This document shows, in pieces, positions 41,901 to 50,235 of a stretch of 64,000 bases of DNA. Positions within the stretch are counted from its first letter, which is position 1. Every line of letters begins with the position of its first letter. Source of the stretch: Corynebacterium guangdongense (GTDB taxonomy: Bacteria > Actinomycetota > Actinomycetes > Mycobacteriales > Mycobacteriaceae); contig NZ_CP047654.1 of the NCBI RefSeq assembly GCF_030408915.1, positions 434,001 to 498,000 of the forward strand, read 5' to 3'. A model generated the notes under the pieces. The model was not told the origin of the DNA. It did no database searches and saw only the letters and a list, made by a program, of their open reading frames with translations. A program made the translations under genes and the position numbers.

Positions 41901-42343
41901 CCGGCGCGGTCGTGACGCGCCCCGGCCGACGTGCGCGGGACACGGCGCTCGCCTCCCGGCCGGGCCCTGGAGGGTGTGGGTCGCCGCCGACGGTCCCGGG
42001 GTCCTCCGGCGGGAATTCGGGGTCCGGAAGGGGCCTGCGGCCGCGGGTGTCCGTCCCGCGTGGCCGACGGTGGCGGGTGGTGCGGCGTGGATCTGTCCCG
42101 AGGGGTGGCGGTGCTCCGGGGTCCGATGGCCGTGGGGCCGGGCCCCGGCCGGCGCGCGACTGTGGCGGCACGGCGCCCATCGACGAAACGGGTGTCCGAT
42201 CGGCCTCCCGGGAGTGGGCAAAACCCGCGTTCAGCTGCCGATTTGTGTTGTAAAACGGTTTCGGGTTAATCTTCTTAAGGCTTCAACGGAGCGGCCCGCA
42301 CAGAACAGACAAGTTCTGCCGCGGACAGTGACAAAGAAGCTAC
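41901..42343. other. Very GC-rich non-coding gap between tRNA genes
   Basis: About 440 bp. Open frames exist on both strands, but they overlap each other and lack start signals, and I recognise none as protein. The only structure I see is an AT-richer promoter at the right end (42243–42271). The rest is G/C-rich with many short inverted stretches. Confidence 0.6.
42243..42271 (+). promoter_or_regulatory. Promoter for the tRNA-Thr/tRNA-Met unit
   Basis: TTGTGT (42243–42248) and TTAATC (42266–42271) with 17-bp spacing, in an AT-rich island about 70 bp before tRNA-Thr. Confidence 0.45.
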
Positions 42344-42416
42344 GCCCCCTTAGCTCAGTCGGTAGAGCGTTTCCATGGTAAGGAAAAGGTCAGCAGTTCG
42401 ATTCTGCTAGGGGGCT
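42344..42416 (+). tRNA. tRNA-Thr (GGT)
   Basis: 73 nt. Acceptor GCCCCCT/AGGGGGC, anticodon GGT in CATGGTAA, T-arm GCAG-TTCGATT-CTGC. CCA not encoded. Confidence 0.95.
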
Positions 42417-42438
42417 CTGTTCTTTGAATAAGGACTGT

Positions 42439-42512
42439 GGCGGTGTAGCTCAGTTGGTGAGAGCGCGCGACTCATAATCGCGAGGTCGAGAGTTCAAGTC
42501 TCTCCACCGCTA
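42439..42512 (+). tRNA. tRNA-Met (CAT)
   Basis: 74 nt. Acceptor GGCGGTG/CACCGCT (first pair G·U), anticodon CAT in CTCATAATC, T-arm GAGAG-TTCAAGT-CTCTC. The anticodon stem lacks the three consecutive G:C pairs of an initiator tRNA, so elongator Met (or a CAT Ile-2 precursor) is likely. The two bases CC after the discriminator are not followed by A. Confidence 0.92.
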
Positions 42513-42616
42513 CCGGGACCCGCCCAAGGGTCCTTCTCCCGCCGGAGGCGGTGGACAGGGTCCACGCCACAACGTCTCTGGTAAGGTAGCTCGTACCGCT
42601 TTGCGGCGGTACCCGA

Positions 42617-42689
42617 AGGGGCGTGGCGCAATTGGTAGCGCAACGGTCTCCAAAACCGTAGGTTGCAGGTTCGAGTCCTGTCGCCCCTG
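42617..42689 (+). tRNA. tRNA-Trp (CCA)
   Basis: 73 nt. Acceptor AGGGGCG/CGCCCCT, discriminator G, anticodon CCA in CTCCAAAA, T-arm GCAGG-TTCGAGT-CCTGT. Unlike the other three tRNAs, the 3' CCA is encoded (42690–42692). Located directly before secE, as in most actinobacteria. Confidence 0.96.
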
Positions 42690-42716
42690 CCAGAGTTTCC
42701 AGTATGAGGAGTGCTA

Positions 42717-43049
42717 GTGAGCGACGATAAGACGAACGAGAAGGACGTCCTTCGTCCCACCGGAAAGCGCCAGCTTTCCGGGGACAGCACTGCCTCCACC
42801 TCCACCGCCGCCTATGAGGCCAAGCGTCAGGTCCGTCCGGAGAACACGGATGATGACCGACCGGGCGGTGGGGTCGCTGCTTTCCCGGGCGAGGTCGTCG
42901 CCGAGATGCGCAAGGTCGTCTGGCCGACCACCCGCGAGATGATCAACTACACCACGATCGTCTTTGCCTTCCTGATCATCATGACGGGACTCGTGTGGGG
43001 CATCGACACGCTCGCCACAATGGGAGTTGAAGCAATCCTCGTCCCGTAG
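42717..43049 (+). CDS. secE: Preprotein translocase subunit SecE
   Basis: 110 residues. A charged N-terminal region precedes FPGEVVAEMRKVVWPTTREMINYTTIVFAFLIIMTGLVWGID, the conserved SecE amphipathic helix and single membrane helix. It clamps SecY in the Sec translocon. GTG at 42717 is chosen because GAGGAG lies 5 nt upstream. Confidence 0.95.
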   Translation: MSDDKTNEKDVLRPTGKRQLSGDSTASTSTAAYEAKRQVRPENTDDDRPGGGVAAFPGEVVAEMRKVVWPTTREMINYTTIVFAFLIIMTGLVWGIDTLATMGVEAILVP

Positions 43050-43056
43050 CTATACT
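43027..43056 (+). promoter_or_regulatory. Promoter for nusG inside the 3' end of secE
   Basis: TTGAAG (43027–43032), 18-bp spacer, TATACT (43051–43056). The -35 is within secE. Transcription would give a leader of about 130 nt before nusG. Confidence 0.6.
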
Positions 43057-43076
43057 CGAGACCATCACATGTTCAT

Positions 43077-43104
43077 CCCGCAGACCGGACCCTCGGTCGG
43101 CGGG
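43077..43104 (+). terminator. Stem-loop in the nusG leader
   Basis: CCCGC(AGACCG) … (CGGTC)GGCGGG forms a GC stem followed by ATTACTTATT. It could terminate secE transcripts or attenuate nusG transcription. Confidence 0.45.
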
Positions 43105-43197
43105 ATTACTTATTACCTGCATCCCCCTGTCCACAGGTCGAGCAGGTACGGACATCGGCAACCGCCCAGCACACAGTTCACACAGTGAGGAAAAATC

Positions 43198-44106
43198 GTG
43201 ATCGACAACGAGAACCCGGAGACCTTCGCAGATTCTGAGACCGGGGAGAACGCCGCGTCCCCCGCGATCCCCGACACCGACGTGTCCAGCGCCGTGTCCA
43301 ACGCCGACGAGACCGTGGCCACCGAGCCGGCCGTCGACGAGTCCGTCGTCGACGAGAGCGCTGACGCCGAGGACGCCGAGGCCGGTTCCGGCGACGCCCT
43401 CGCCGACGCGGCCGCCGCGCTGGGCGACACCTCCGCCGAGGATCAGGAGGCCGCCTACCGCAAGCGTCTGCGCGAGTTCACCCGCGAGCTGAAGAAGCTG
43501 CCGGGCACCTGGTACATCGTCCAGACCTACGCCGGCTACGAGAACAAGGTGAAGACCAACCTCGACATGCGTGCGCAGACCCTCGAGGTCGAGGAGTACA
43601 TCCACGACGTCGTGGTCCCGATTGAGCAGGCCGTCGAAATCAAGGACGGCAAGCGCAAGATCGTCAAGCGTAAGCTGCTGCCGGGCTACGTCCTGGTCCG
43701 CATGGAGCTCAACGACTCCTCCTGGTCCGTCGTGCGTGACACCCCGGGCGTGACCAGCTTCGTGGGCAACGAGGGCAACGCCACCCCGGTCAAGCACCGT
43801 GACGTCGCCAAGTTCCTGCTGCCGAAGGACGCCCCGGCCGAGGGTGCCGCGGAGTCTGCCGCACCGGGCGTCGCCCAGGACGGCGAACTCGCCGTCGCCA
43901 TGCCGGAGGAGGACGCGAAGCCGAAGTTCGCCTACGACTTCGAGGTCGGCGACGCGGTCACCATCCTCGACGGCGCCTTCGCCTCCGTCGCCGCGTCCAT
44001 CTCCTCGATTGACCCGGTCACCGGCCGCATCGAGGCACTGGTCTCGATCTTCGGGCGCGAGACCCCGGTGGAGCTGACCGCCGACCAGATCGAGAAGATC
44101 AGCTAG
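43198..44106 (+). CDS. nusG: Transcription termination/antitermination protein NusG with acidic N-terminal extension
   Basis: 302 residues against about 180 in E. coli. Residues 1–90 are an Asp/Glu/Ala/Ser-rich, probably disordered extension. The NGN domain starts near WYIVQTYAGYENKVKTNLDMRAQ and includes KRKLLPGYVLVRMELND; an inserted acidic linker separates it from the C-terminal KOW domain (FEVGDAVTILDGAFASVAASISSID). It binds RNA polymerase and couples to Rho or ribosomes. GTG start with an AGGA-like site. Confidence 0.95.
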   Translation: MIDNENPETFADSETGENAASPAIPDTDVSSAVSNADETVATEPAVDESVVDESADAEDAEAGSGDALADAAAALGDTSAEDQEAAYRKRLREFTRELKKLPGTWYIVQTYAGYENKVKTNLDMRAQTLEVEEYIHDVVVPIEQAVEIKDGKRKIVKRKLLPGYVLVRMELNDSSWSVVRDTPGVTSFVGNEGNATPVKHRDVAKFLLPKDAPAEGAAESAAPGVAQDGELAVAMPEEDAKPKFAYDFEVGDAVTILDGAFASVAASISSIDPVTGRIEALVSIFGRETPVELTADQIEKIS

Positions 44107-44113
44107 CACGAGC

Positions 44114-44159
44114 CACGCCCCGCCGCCGCCCACAGTGATTTGGGGGTGGGCGGGGTGTG
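44114..44159 (+). terminator. GC-rich stem-loop after nusG
   Basis: CACGCCCCGCC (44114–44124) pairs with GGCGGGGTGTG (44149–44159), with further internal CCCAC/GTGGG pairing. There is no clear U-run, so termination may be partial. Confidence 0.5.
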
Positions 44160-44175
44160 CCGTATCGTTTACCGA

Positions 44176-44193
44176 CGCGTGTGCACACACGCG
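44176..44193. repeat. Short palindrome in the rplK leader
   Basis: CGCGTGTG-CA-CACACGCG, perfect 8-bp arms with 2-nt centre, about 100 nt upstream of rplK. It could be a protein-binding site or part of an autoregulatory leader. Confidence 0.5.
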
Positions 44194-44295
44194 CATTCAA
44201 TCGTTTCATCCCCGGTGGCTCGCAGAGTTTGCGGGCATCCGGCCGGAACCGTCATCATCGTGGCGCGTTCCCGGTACCAAGGAAGAGGTAATCCG

Positions 44296-44724
44296 ATGGC
44301 AAAGAAGAAGGTCTCTGGCCTCATCAAGCTGCAGATCCCGGCCGGCCAGGCCACCCCGGCTCCGCCGGTCGGCCCGGCCCTGGGTGCGCACGGCGTCAAC
44401 ATCGTCGAGTTCACCAAGGCCTACAACGCCGCCACCGAGTCCATGCGTGGCGACATCGTTCCGGTCGAGATCACCGTGTACGAGGATCGCTCCTTCACCT
44501 TCAAGCTGAAGTCCCCGCCGGCCGCCAAGCTCCTGCTGAAGGCCGCCGGCCTGCAGAAGGGCTCCGGCGTCCCGCACACCCAGAAGGTTGGCTCCGTCAC
44601 CTGGGACCAGTGCAAGGAGATCGCAGAGCGCAAGAAGGACGACCTCAACGCTCGCGACATCGAGAACGCCGCCGCCATCATCGCCGGCACCGCCCGTTCC
44701 ATGGGCATCACCGTCGAGAAGTAA
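44296..44724 (+). CDS. rplK: 50S ribosomal protein L11
   Basis: 142 residues ([18 protein letters not shown]…), with [24 protein letters not shown] and the C-terminal rRNA-binding domain ending [11 protein letters not shown]. Component of the GTPase-associated centre. An upstream in-frame extension exists but is not homologous. GAAGAGG lies about 8 nt before ATG. Confidence 0.98.
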   Translation: MAKKKVSGLIKLQIPAGQATPAPPVGPALGAHGVNIVEFTKAYNAATESMRGDIVPVEITVYEDRSFTFKLKSPPAAKLLLKAAGLQKGSGVPHTQKVGSVTWDQCKEIAERKKDDLNARDIENAAAIIAGTARSMGITVEK

Positions 44725-44830
44725 TTCCCGACACCTCCACAACCATGTGGCAGGGCGCCAGCTCGCCAACTCGCTCAGGCGGGAGAGCACACGCCCGTTA
44801 ACACCACACAACCAAGAAAGGGCCTGACTC

Positions 44831-45544
44831 ATGTCCAAGAAGTCAAAGGCATTCAAGGAAGCCGCGTCCAAGGTCAACCGCGACGCCGTCTACCACCCGC
44901 TCGACGCCGTCAAGCTGGCCTCGGAGACCTCCTCCAAGAACTTCGACGCCACCGTCGACGTCGCCATGCGTCTGGGCGTCGACCCGCGCAAGGCTGACCA
45001 GCTGGTCCGCGGCACCGTCTCCCTGCCGAACGGCACGGGCAAGTCCGTCCGCGTCGCCGTCTTCGCCGAGGGTGAGAAGGCCACCGAGGCCAAGGAAGCC
45101 GGCGCCGAGATCGTCGGTACCGAAGAGCTGATCGAGCAGATCACCTCCGGCACCATCGACTTCGACGTCGCCATCGCCACCCCGGACCAGATGGCCAAGG
45201 TCGGCCGCGTCGCCCGCGTCCTGGGCCCGCGTGGTCTCATGCCGAACCCGAAGACCGGCACCGTCACCGCCGACGTCGCCAAGGCCGTCTCCGACGTCAA
45301 GGGTGGCAAGATCTCCTTCCGCGTCGACAAGGCCTCCAACCTGCACGCTCTGATCGGTAAGGCCTCCTTCACCCCGGAGCAGCTGGCTGAGAACTACGGC
45401 GCGCTGCTGGACGAGATCAACCGTCTGAAGCCGTCCTCCGCCAAGGGCATCTACCTGAAGAAGATCACGGTCTCCTCCACCAACGGCCCGGGCGTCCCGG
45501 TCGACACCCACGTCCAGAAGAACTACGCCTCCAAGGACGCGTAG
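44831..45544 (+). CDS. rplA: 50S ribosomal protein L1
   Basis: 237 residues, with [21 protein letters not shown], the L1 signature, and [21 protein letters not shown]. It forms the L1 stalk and commonly represses its own operon. GAAAGGG precedes ATG. A terminator follows 20 bp after the stop. Confidence 0.98.
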   Translation: MSKKSKAFKEAASKVNRDAVYHPLDAVKLASETSSKNFDATVDVAMRLGVDPRKADQLVRGTVSLPNGTGKSVRVAVFAEGEKATEAKEAGAEIVGTEELIEQITSGTIDFDVAIATPDQMAKVGRVARVLGPRGLMPNPKTGTVTADVAKAVSDVKGGKISFRVDKASNLHALIGKASFTPEQLAENYGALLDEINRLKPSSAKGIYLKKITVSSTNGPGVPVDTHVQKNYASKDA

Positions 45545-45564
45545 GTTTCACTGGCATTCCACTC

Positions 45565-45594
45565 AACCCGCTTGCCTTCGGCAGGCGGGTTTTG
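45565..45594 (+). terminator. Rho-independent terminator of rplKA
   Basis: AACCCGCTTGCC-TTC-GGCAGGCGGGTTTT: a long GC stem with a 3-nt loop and T-run. Confidence 0.9.
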
Positions 45595-45608
45595 TGATCC
45601 TGGGGAGC

Positions 45609-46994
45609 ATGACCCTCACCGCTAACATCATCGGCGCCGGCCCCAACGGTCTGACCGCCGCCGCATTCCTCGCCCGTGACGGTTGGGAGGTCAACGTCTA
45701 CGAGCGTGCCTCGCATCCCGGCGGCGCCGCGCGTTCCAGTGACGTGCTGGGGGAGGGGACGGTCACCGACCTCGGCGCAGCGGCGCACCCCTTCGGCGCC
45801 GCCAGTCCGGCGTTCCGGGAGCTCGGGCTCGAGGTCAACTGGCTCCACTCCAGGTACGCGATGGCGCACCCGCTTGACGACGCCCCCGCCGCCCTCCTCT
45901 CCCGCGACCTCGGGGAGACCGCTGCGGGACTCGGGGAGGACGCCGCCGCGTGGCGACGCCTGCACGCCGATCTCGTCACCCACGTCGACGAGCACCTGGC
46001 CAACCTGCTGGGACCGGCCATTCGCTGGCCGGCCCACCCGGCGCGACTGCTCCGCCTGGCGCCCTCGGCGCTGCTCCCGGTGGACGCGCTGGGCCGGCTG
46101 CGGCTGTCCACCGACCGGGCCCGGGCCCTGCTGGCCGGGTCCGCGGTGCACGCCACCGTCGCACCCTCGCACCCCTTCACGTCGGCGTTCGGCCTGCTTT
46201 TCGGCGCCCTCGGTATGACCAGGGGGTGGCCGGTCGCCGAGGGCGGCACCGGCGCAATCGTTGACGAGCTGGTGCGCGTGGTGCAGGGGCACGGGGGCCG
46301 ACTGCACCTGGGGGTCCATGTCACCGACCTGCGGGATCTGCCGCCGGCCGACGTCACCGTCCTCAACCTCACCCCCCGGCAGGCGCTCGCCCTGCCCGGG
46401 GTGGAGAGCCCGCGCCTGCGGAAGTGGCGCTACGGCACGGCCTCCTACAAGGTCGACTACCTCCTCGACGGCCCGGTCCCGTGGACGGACCCTGCCGTCG
46501 GGGAGGCCACCACGGTCCACGTCTGTGGCACCGTCGCCGAGATCGAGCACGCCGAACGCGAGGCCGCGCGGGGGAGGATGCCGGAGAAGCCCTTCGTCAT
46601 GGTGTGCCAGCAGCAGGCGGCCGACCCGTCGCGGGCGCCGGAGGGACGCCAGGTGGTGTGGGTCTACGCCCATGTGCCGCACGGCTACCGCGGGGACGCC
46701 ACGCAGGCCATCGAGAACCAGATCTCCCGTTTCGCCCCCGACTTCCGCGACCGCGTCGTGCGCCGGTCCGTCTCCGGCCCGGAGCAGCTGGAGCGGTGGA
46801 ACCCCAACCTCGTCGGCGGTGACATCGCGGGCGGGGCGATGGACGGGGCCCAGGCGCTGCGGCAACCCTACCGCCTGGGGCCGGGGCTCTACCTGGCGTC
46901 GGGGGCCACGCCCCCGGGGGCGGGCGTGCACGGAATGCCGGGCTACTGGGCGGCGCGGGCCGCCAGCGTCGATAAGCAAGGCAGCCTTAACTAA
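45609..46994 (+). CDS. Phytoene desaturase-like FAD oxidoreductase
   Basis: 461 residues. N-terminal FAD motif NIIGAGPNGLTAAAFLARDG, then YERASHPGGAARSS; C-terminal GLYLASGATPPGAGVHGMPGYWAAR is typical of CrtI-like proteins. Outside a carotenoid operon such proteins have unknown substrates. Start ATG 45609, with GATCCT 7 nt upstream possibly acting as a -10. Its stop overlaps the candidate DtxR box of the next gene. Confidence 0.82.
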   Translation: MTLTANIIGAGPNGLTAAAFLARDGWEVNVYERASHPGGAARSSDVLGEGTVTDLGAAAHPFGAASPAFRELGLEVNWLHSRYAMAHPLDDAPAALLSRDLGETAAGLGEDAAAWRRLHADLVTHVDEHLANLLGPAIRWPAHPARLLRLAPSALLPVDALGRLRLSTDRARALLAGSAVHATVAPSHPFTSAFGLLFGALGMTRGWPVAEGGTGAIVDELVRVVQGHGGRLHLGVHVTDLRDLPPADVTVLNLTPRQALALPGVESPRLRKWRYGTASYKVDYLLDGPVPWTDPAVGEATTVHVCGTVAEIEHAEREAARGRMPEKPFVMVCQQQAADPSRAPEGRQVVWVYAHVPHGYRGDATQAIENQISRFAPDFRDRVVRRSVSGPEQLERWNPNLVGGDIAGGAMDGAQALRQPYRLGPGLYLASGATPPGAGVHGMPGYWAARAASVDKQGSLN

Positions 46995-47005
46995 GGCAAG
47001 CTTAA
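46987..47005. promoter_or_regulatory. Candidate DtxR (iron regulator) box
   Basis: TTAACTAAGGCAAGCTTAA matches the 19-bp consensus TTAGGTTAGGCTAACCTAA at 13 positions and is partly palindromic. It overlaps the stop of the upstream gene and lies 41 bp before the P-type ATPase ATG, close to its promoter. Confidence 0.4.
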
Positions 47006-47046
47006 ACTTGCTGGTCAGACGGGATATTTTCTGTGACAATGGAGTC

Positions 47047-48951
47047 ATGGACATCACGAGCTCACCCCCGGCCGCCCACCCCACCACCACGGCTGGACCG
47101 TGGCGGCTCTTCGTCAGTTCCCGGGACGGCCTCATCACCCTCGCGGCGCTCGTCGCCATCACGATTCACCTGGTCCTCTGGCTGGGCGTCGGACTGGCGG
47201 GCTGGGCGCGCGACTGGCCGCTGGTCGTCATCGTCGTGGCCGGCGGCATTCCGCTGCTGATCGACGTCCTGAAGAACGCCGTGCGTACCCGGGGCGGCGC
47301 GGACACCCTGGCTGCGGTCTCCATCATCACCGCGGTGATTCTGGGGGAGTGGCTGGTCGCGGCGATCATCGTGCTCATGCTCTCCGGCGGTGAGGCGCTG
47401 GAGGAGGCGGCGACCAAGCGTGCGTCGGGCACCCTTGACGCGCTGGCGAAACGAGCGCCGACCATCGCGCACCGGCGGTCGGGCGAGGACGTCGCGGTCG
47501 AGGACATCCGGGTGGGCGATGAGCTGCTCATCCTGCCCCATGAGCTGGCCCCGGTGGACGGCGAGGTCATCGAGGGGCACGGCTCGATGGACGAGTCCTA
47601 TCTGACCGGCGAACCCTACGTCGTGAGCAAGTCGGTGGGTGCGCAGGTCATGTCGGGCGCGATCAACAGCGACACGCCGCTGACGATCGTGGCGACGGCG
47701 CATGCGCAGGACTCGCGCTACGCGCAGATCGTCGGCACCCTGCGCCAGGCGGAGGACAACCGGCCGCCGATGCGGCGTCTGGCGGACCGGCTCGGCGCCT
47801 GGTACACGGTCGTCGCGCTCGCCCTGGGCGCCCTGGGCTGGGTCGTGTCCGGTGACCCGATGCGCTTCCTGGCGGTCGTGGTCGTGGCGACGCCGTGCCC
47901 GCTGCTCATCGGCATCCCGGTCGCGATCATCGGCGCGATCTCGCTGGCGGCCAAGCGCGGCATCATCGTCCGCGACCCGGGCATGCTGGAGAACGCCTCA
48001 CAGGTCACGACGATCATGTTCGACAAGACCGGCACCCTGACCTACGGCCGCCCCTCCATCACCAGCATCCATGTCGCGCCCGGGATCGACGAGAACGCGG
48101 TCTTGGCCGCCGCCGCCTCCATCGAGCGCTACTCCCGGCACCCGCTCGCCGACGCCATCCGCAACGAGGCCCAGGCCCGGGGGCTGACGCTCCCTGCCGT
48201 CGAGAAGGTCTCCGAGAAACCCGGCCAGGGCCTGACCGGGGAGGTCGGCGGGAGGCTCATCCGCATCGGCAACCGGAAGACGGCGTACCGGATGGACCCG
48301 GCGAGCGAGGCCGTCATCCCGCGCACCGCGGCCGGCATGGAGTCGGTGGTGCTGCTCGACGAGAAGTACGCCGCCACCATCCAGTTCCGTGACGCGCCCC
48401 GCCTCGAGGCGGAGCGGTTCATCGCCCACCTGCCGCGCAAGCACGGCGTGGAGAAGATGATGATCATCTCCGGGGACCGTGAATCGGAGGTCAAGTACCT
48501 CGCCAGCCGCGTCGGCATCGACGAGGTCCACGCGGGCGTGAGCCCGGAGGGCAAGCTCGACATCGTCACGGAGCACAACCGGCACGGCAAGACGATGTTC
48601 CTCGGCGACGGCATCAACGACGCCCCGGCCATGGCCACCGCCAGCGTCGGCATCGCCATGGGCGCCGACTCGGACGTGACCTCCGAGGCCGCCGACGCCG
48701 TCATCCTCGACTCCTCCCTGGAGCGCCTCGACGACCTTCTCCACATCTCCGCCCGCATGCGCCGGATTGCGCTGCAGTCCGCGCTCGGCGGCATGGGCCT
48801 GTCGATCATCGGCATGATCCTCGCCGTTTTCGGCGTCCTCACCCCGCTGGCCGGCGCCATCTTCCAGGAGGTCATCGACATCGGGGCGATCCTCAATTCC
48901 GCCCGCGTGGCGATGCACCGCGGCTCGCTGGCGGACTTCGACGACGAGTGA
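47047..48951 (+). CDS. P1B-type metal-translocating ATPase
   Basis: 634 residues with no N-terminal HMA domain. All catalytic motifs are intact: TGE (187–189), membrane metal site TPCPLLIG (PCP 283–285), phosphorylated DKTGT (Asp326), HP in RYSRHPLADAI, and GDGINDAPAMA. It pumps a metal ion, unspecified by sequence. The neighbouring candidate DtxR box makes Fe or Mn worth considering. ATG at 47047, with GACAAT 6 nt upstream. Frame extension further upstream overlaps the previous gene and is not real. Confidence 0.9.
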   Translation: MDITSSPPAAHPTTTAGPWRLFVSSRDGLITLAALVAITIHLVLWLGVGLAGWARDWPLVVIVVAGGIPLLIDVLKNAVRTRGGADTLAAVSIITAVILGEWLVAAIIVLMLSGGEALEEAATKRASGTLDALAKRAPTIAHRRSGEDVAVEDIRVGDELLILPHELAPVDGEVIEGHGSMDESYLTGEPYVVSKSVGAQVMSGAINSDTPLTIVATAHAQDSRYAQIVGTLRQAEDNRPPMRRLADRLGAWYTVVALALGALGWVVSGDPMRFLAVVVVATPCPLLIGIPVAIIGAISLAAKRGIIVRDPGMLENASQVTTIMFDKTGTLTYGRPSITSIHVAPGIDENAVLAAAASIERYSRHPLADAIRNEAQARGLTLPAVEKVSEKPGQGLTGEVGGRLIRIGNRKTAYRMDPASEAVIPRTAAGMESVVLLDEKYAATIQFRDAPRLEAERFIAHLPRKHGVEKMMIISGDRESEVKYLASRVGIDEVHAGVSPEGKLDIVTEHNRHGKTMFLGDGINDAPAMATASVGIAMGADSDVTSEAADAVILDSSLERLDDLLHISARMRRIALQSALGGMGLSIIGMILAVFGVLTPLAGAIFQEVIDIGAILNSARVAMHRGSLADFDDE

Positions 48952-49003
48952 GGGGAGGAAGTGAGGGGGCCGGGGGCGCGGGGAGGGGGTGACGAAAGGT
49001 TGG

Positions 49004-49040
49004 CGACACCGTGTCGGTAAGATATCGACACGGTGTCGAT
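49004..49040. promoter_or_regulatory. Twin palindromic operators bracketing a -10 element (TetR-type)
   Basis: Palindrome 1 CGACACCGTGTCG (49004–49016) and palindrome 2 ATCGACACGGTGTCGAT (49024–49040) share the half-site CGACAC and have centres 22 bp apart, two helical turns. The -10-like TAAGAT (49018–49023) lies exactly between them. A TetR regulator is encoded at the end of the downstream operon. Confidence 0.75.
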
Positions 49041-49089
49041 GCATGTCGTCGGCACATCTTACCGGTCCACTACCCAAAAGAGCTGCCAC

Positions 49090-50235
49090 ATGTTTCTAGC
49101 CTGGCGCGAGATCCTCTTCGCGCGAACCCGCTTCCTGCTGATGGGCGTCGTCCTCGCCCTGATGTCCATCCTCATCGTCCTGATCTCCGGCCTGACCGCC
49201 GGTCTGGTCAATGACGGGGTCTCCGGTCTCAAGGCCCTTGACGCCGAGGTCATCGCCTTCGAGAAGGACACCGAGATCTCCTCGGCCTTCACCCGCTCCA
49301 CGGTGGACGTCGCCGAGACCGACGCGCTGGCGGCCGCCGACGGCGTCACCGGCGCCGCGCCGCTGGGGTTGACCATCGTCAACGGCCGCAACCAGGACGA
49401 CGTCCCGGTCGACCTGACCCTGTTCGGCGTGCAACCCGGTTCCTTCATCGCGCCGGGGGGCCTTCCCGAGCTCAGCCCCGAGCGCCCGGAGGGGCGACCG
49501 ACCGACACCGAACCCGGCGTCATCCTCTCCGGCACGCTGGCAGACTCCGGCATGGCCGTCGGCGACACCATCACGCTGGAGCAGCTCGGCACCGAGCTGA
49601 CCGTGCTCGGCTTCACCGACGACCAGCGCACCTTCGGCCACGTCGACATCGCCTACACCCCCCTGGACGTCTGGCAGGAGATCCAGGCCGGCGCCCGACC
49701 GGGCGAGGCCGCCCCGGCCGAGGCGTACCGGCAGGCGTCGGTCATCGTCGCGCAGACCGACGGCACGGACGCCGACGAACTCAACGGCGCGTCCGGGCTG
49801 GACATGGTGACGCTGGAGGAAAGCTTCCAGGCCTCGCCCGGCTACGGCCCGGAGACGATGACCCTGTCGATGATCGAGTGGTTCCTCTACATCATCACCG
49901 CCCTGGTGACCGGCGCATTCTTCCTCGTCTGGACGATCCAGCGGGCGGGTGACATCGCCGTCATGCGGGCGATCGGAGCGACCCGCGGCTTCCTGCTGCG
50001 TGACAGCCTGGGCCAGGCCGTGGTCATTCTCCTGGTGTCCATCGCCGTCGGCGTCGGCCTCGCGGTCGGCCTCGGCCTGTGGCTGGAGAGCACCCCGATG
50101 CCGTACTCGACCGAGGCCGGCCCGATCGTCGGGGGCGCCGCGATGCTGTTCTTCGCCGGCCTGCTCGGGGGGCTGATCGCCATCTACCGCGTGACCCGTA
50201 CCAACCCCCTGACCGCACTGGGAGAAAACCGATGA
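49090..50235 (+). CDS. ABC transporter permease (FtsX/MacB-like)
   Basis: 381 residues. One N-terminal helix (FLLMGVVLALMSILIVLISG), a large extracytoplasmic domain (about 45–255), then three C-terminal helices with the FtsX-like segment GDIAVMRAIGATRGFLLRDSLGQA. With the ATPase encoded next it forms an exporter or mechanotransmission complex; substrate unknown. ATG 49090 (MFLAWREILFARTRF) is the homologous start. Its TGA overlaps the next ATG. Confidence 0.88.
   Translation: MFLAWREILFARTRFLLMGVVLALMSILIVLISGLTAGLVNDGVSGLKALDAEVIAFEKDTEISSAFTRSTVDVAETDALAAADGVTGAAPLGLTIVNGRNQDDVPVDLTLFGVQPGSFIAPGGLPELSPERPEGRPTDTEPGVILSGTLADSGMAVGDTITLEQLGTELTVLGFTDDQRTFGHVDIAYTPLDVWQEIQAGARPGEAAPAEAYRQASVIVAQTDGTDADELNGASGLDMVTLEESFQASPGYGPETMTLSMIEWFLYIITALVTGAFFLVWTIQRAGDIAVMRAIGATRGFLLRDSLGQAVVILLVSIAVGVGLAVGLGLWLESTPMPYSTEAGPIVGGAAMLFFAGLLGGLIAIYRVTRTNPLTALGENR

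Noticed and set aside
41764..42381. Open frames across the tRNA-Tyr to tRNA-Thr gap
   Set aside because: They read through the tRNA genes and the terminator, overlap each other on both strands and show only GC-driven composition.
46261..47046. N-terminal extension of the P1B ATPase frame
   Set aside because: It is an out-of-frame reading of the CrtI-like gene (Arg/Pro/Ser-rich); the promoter and ATG at 47047 fit better.
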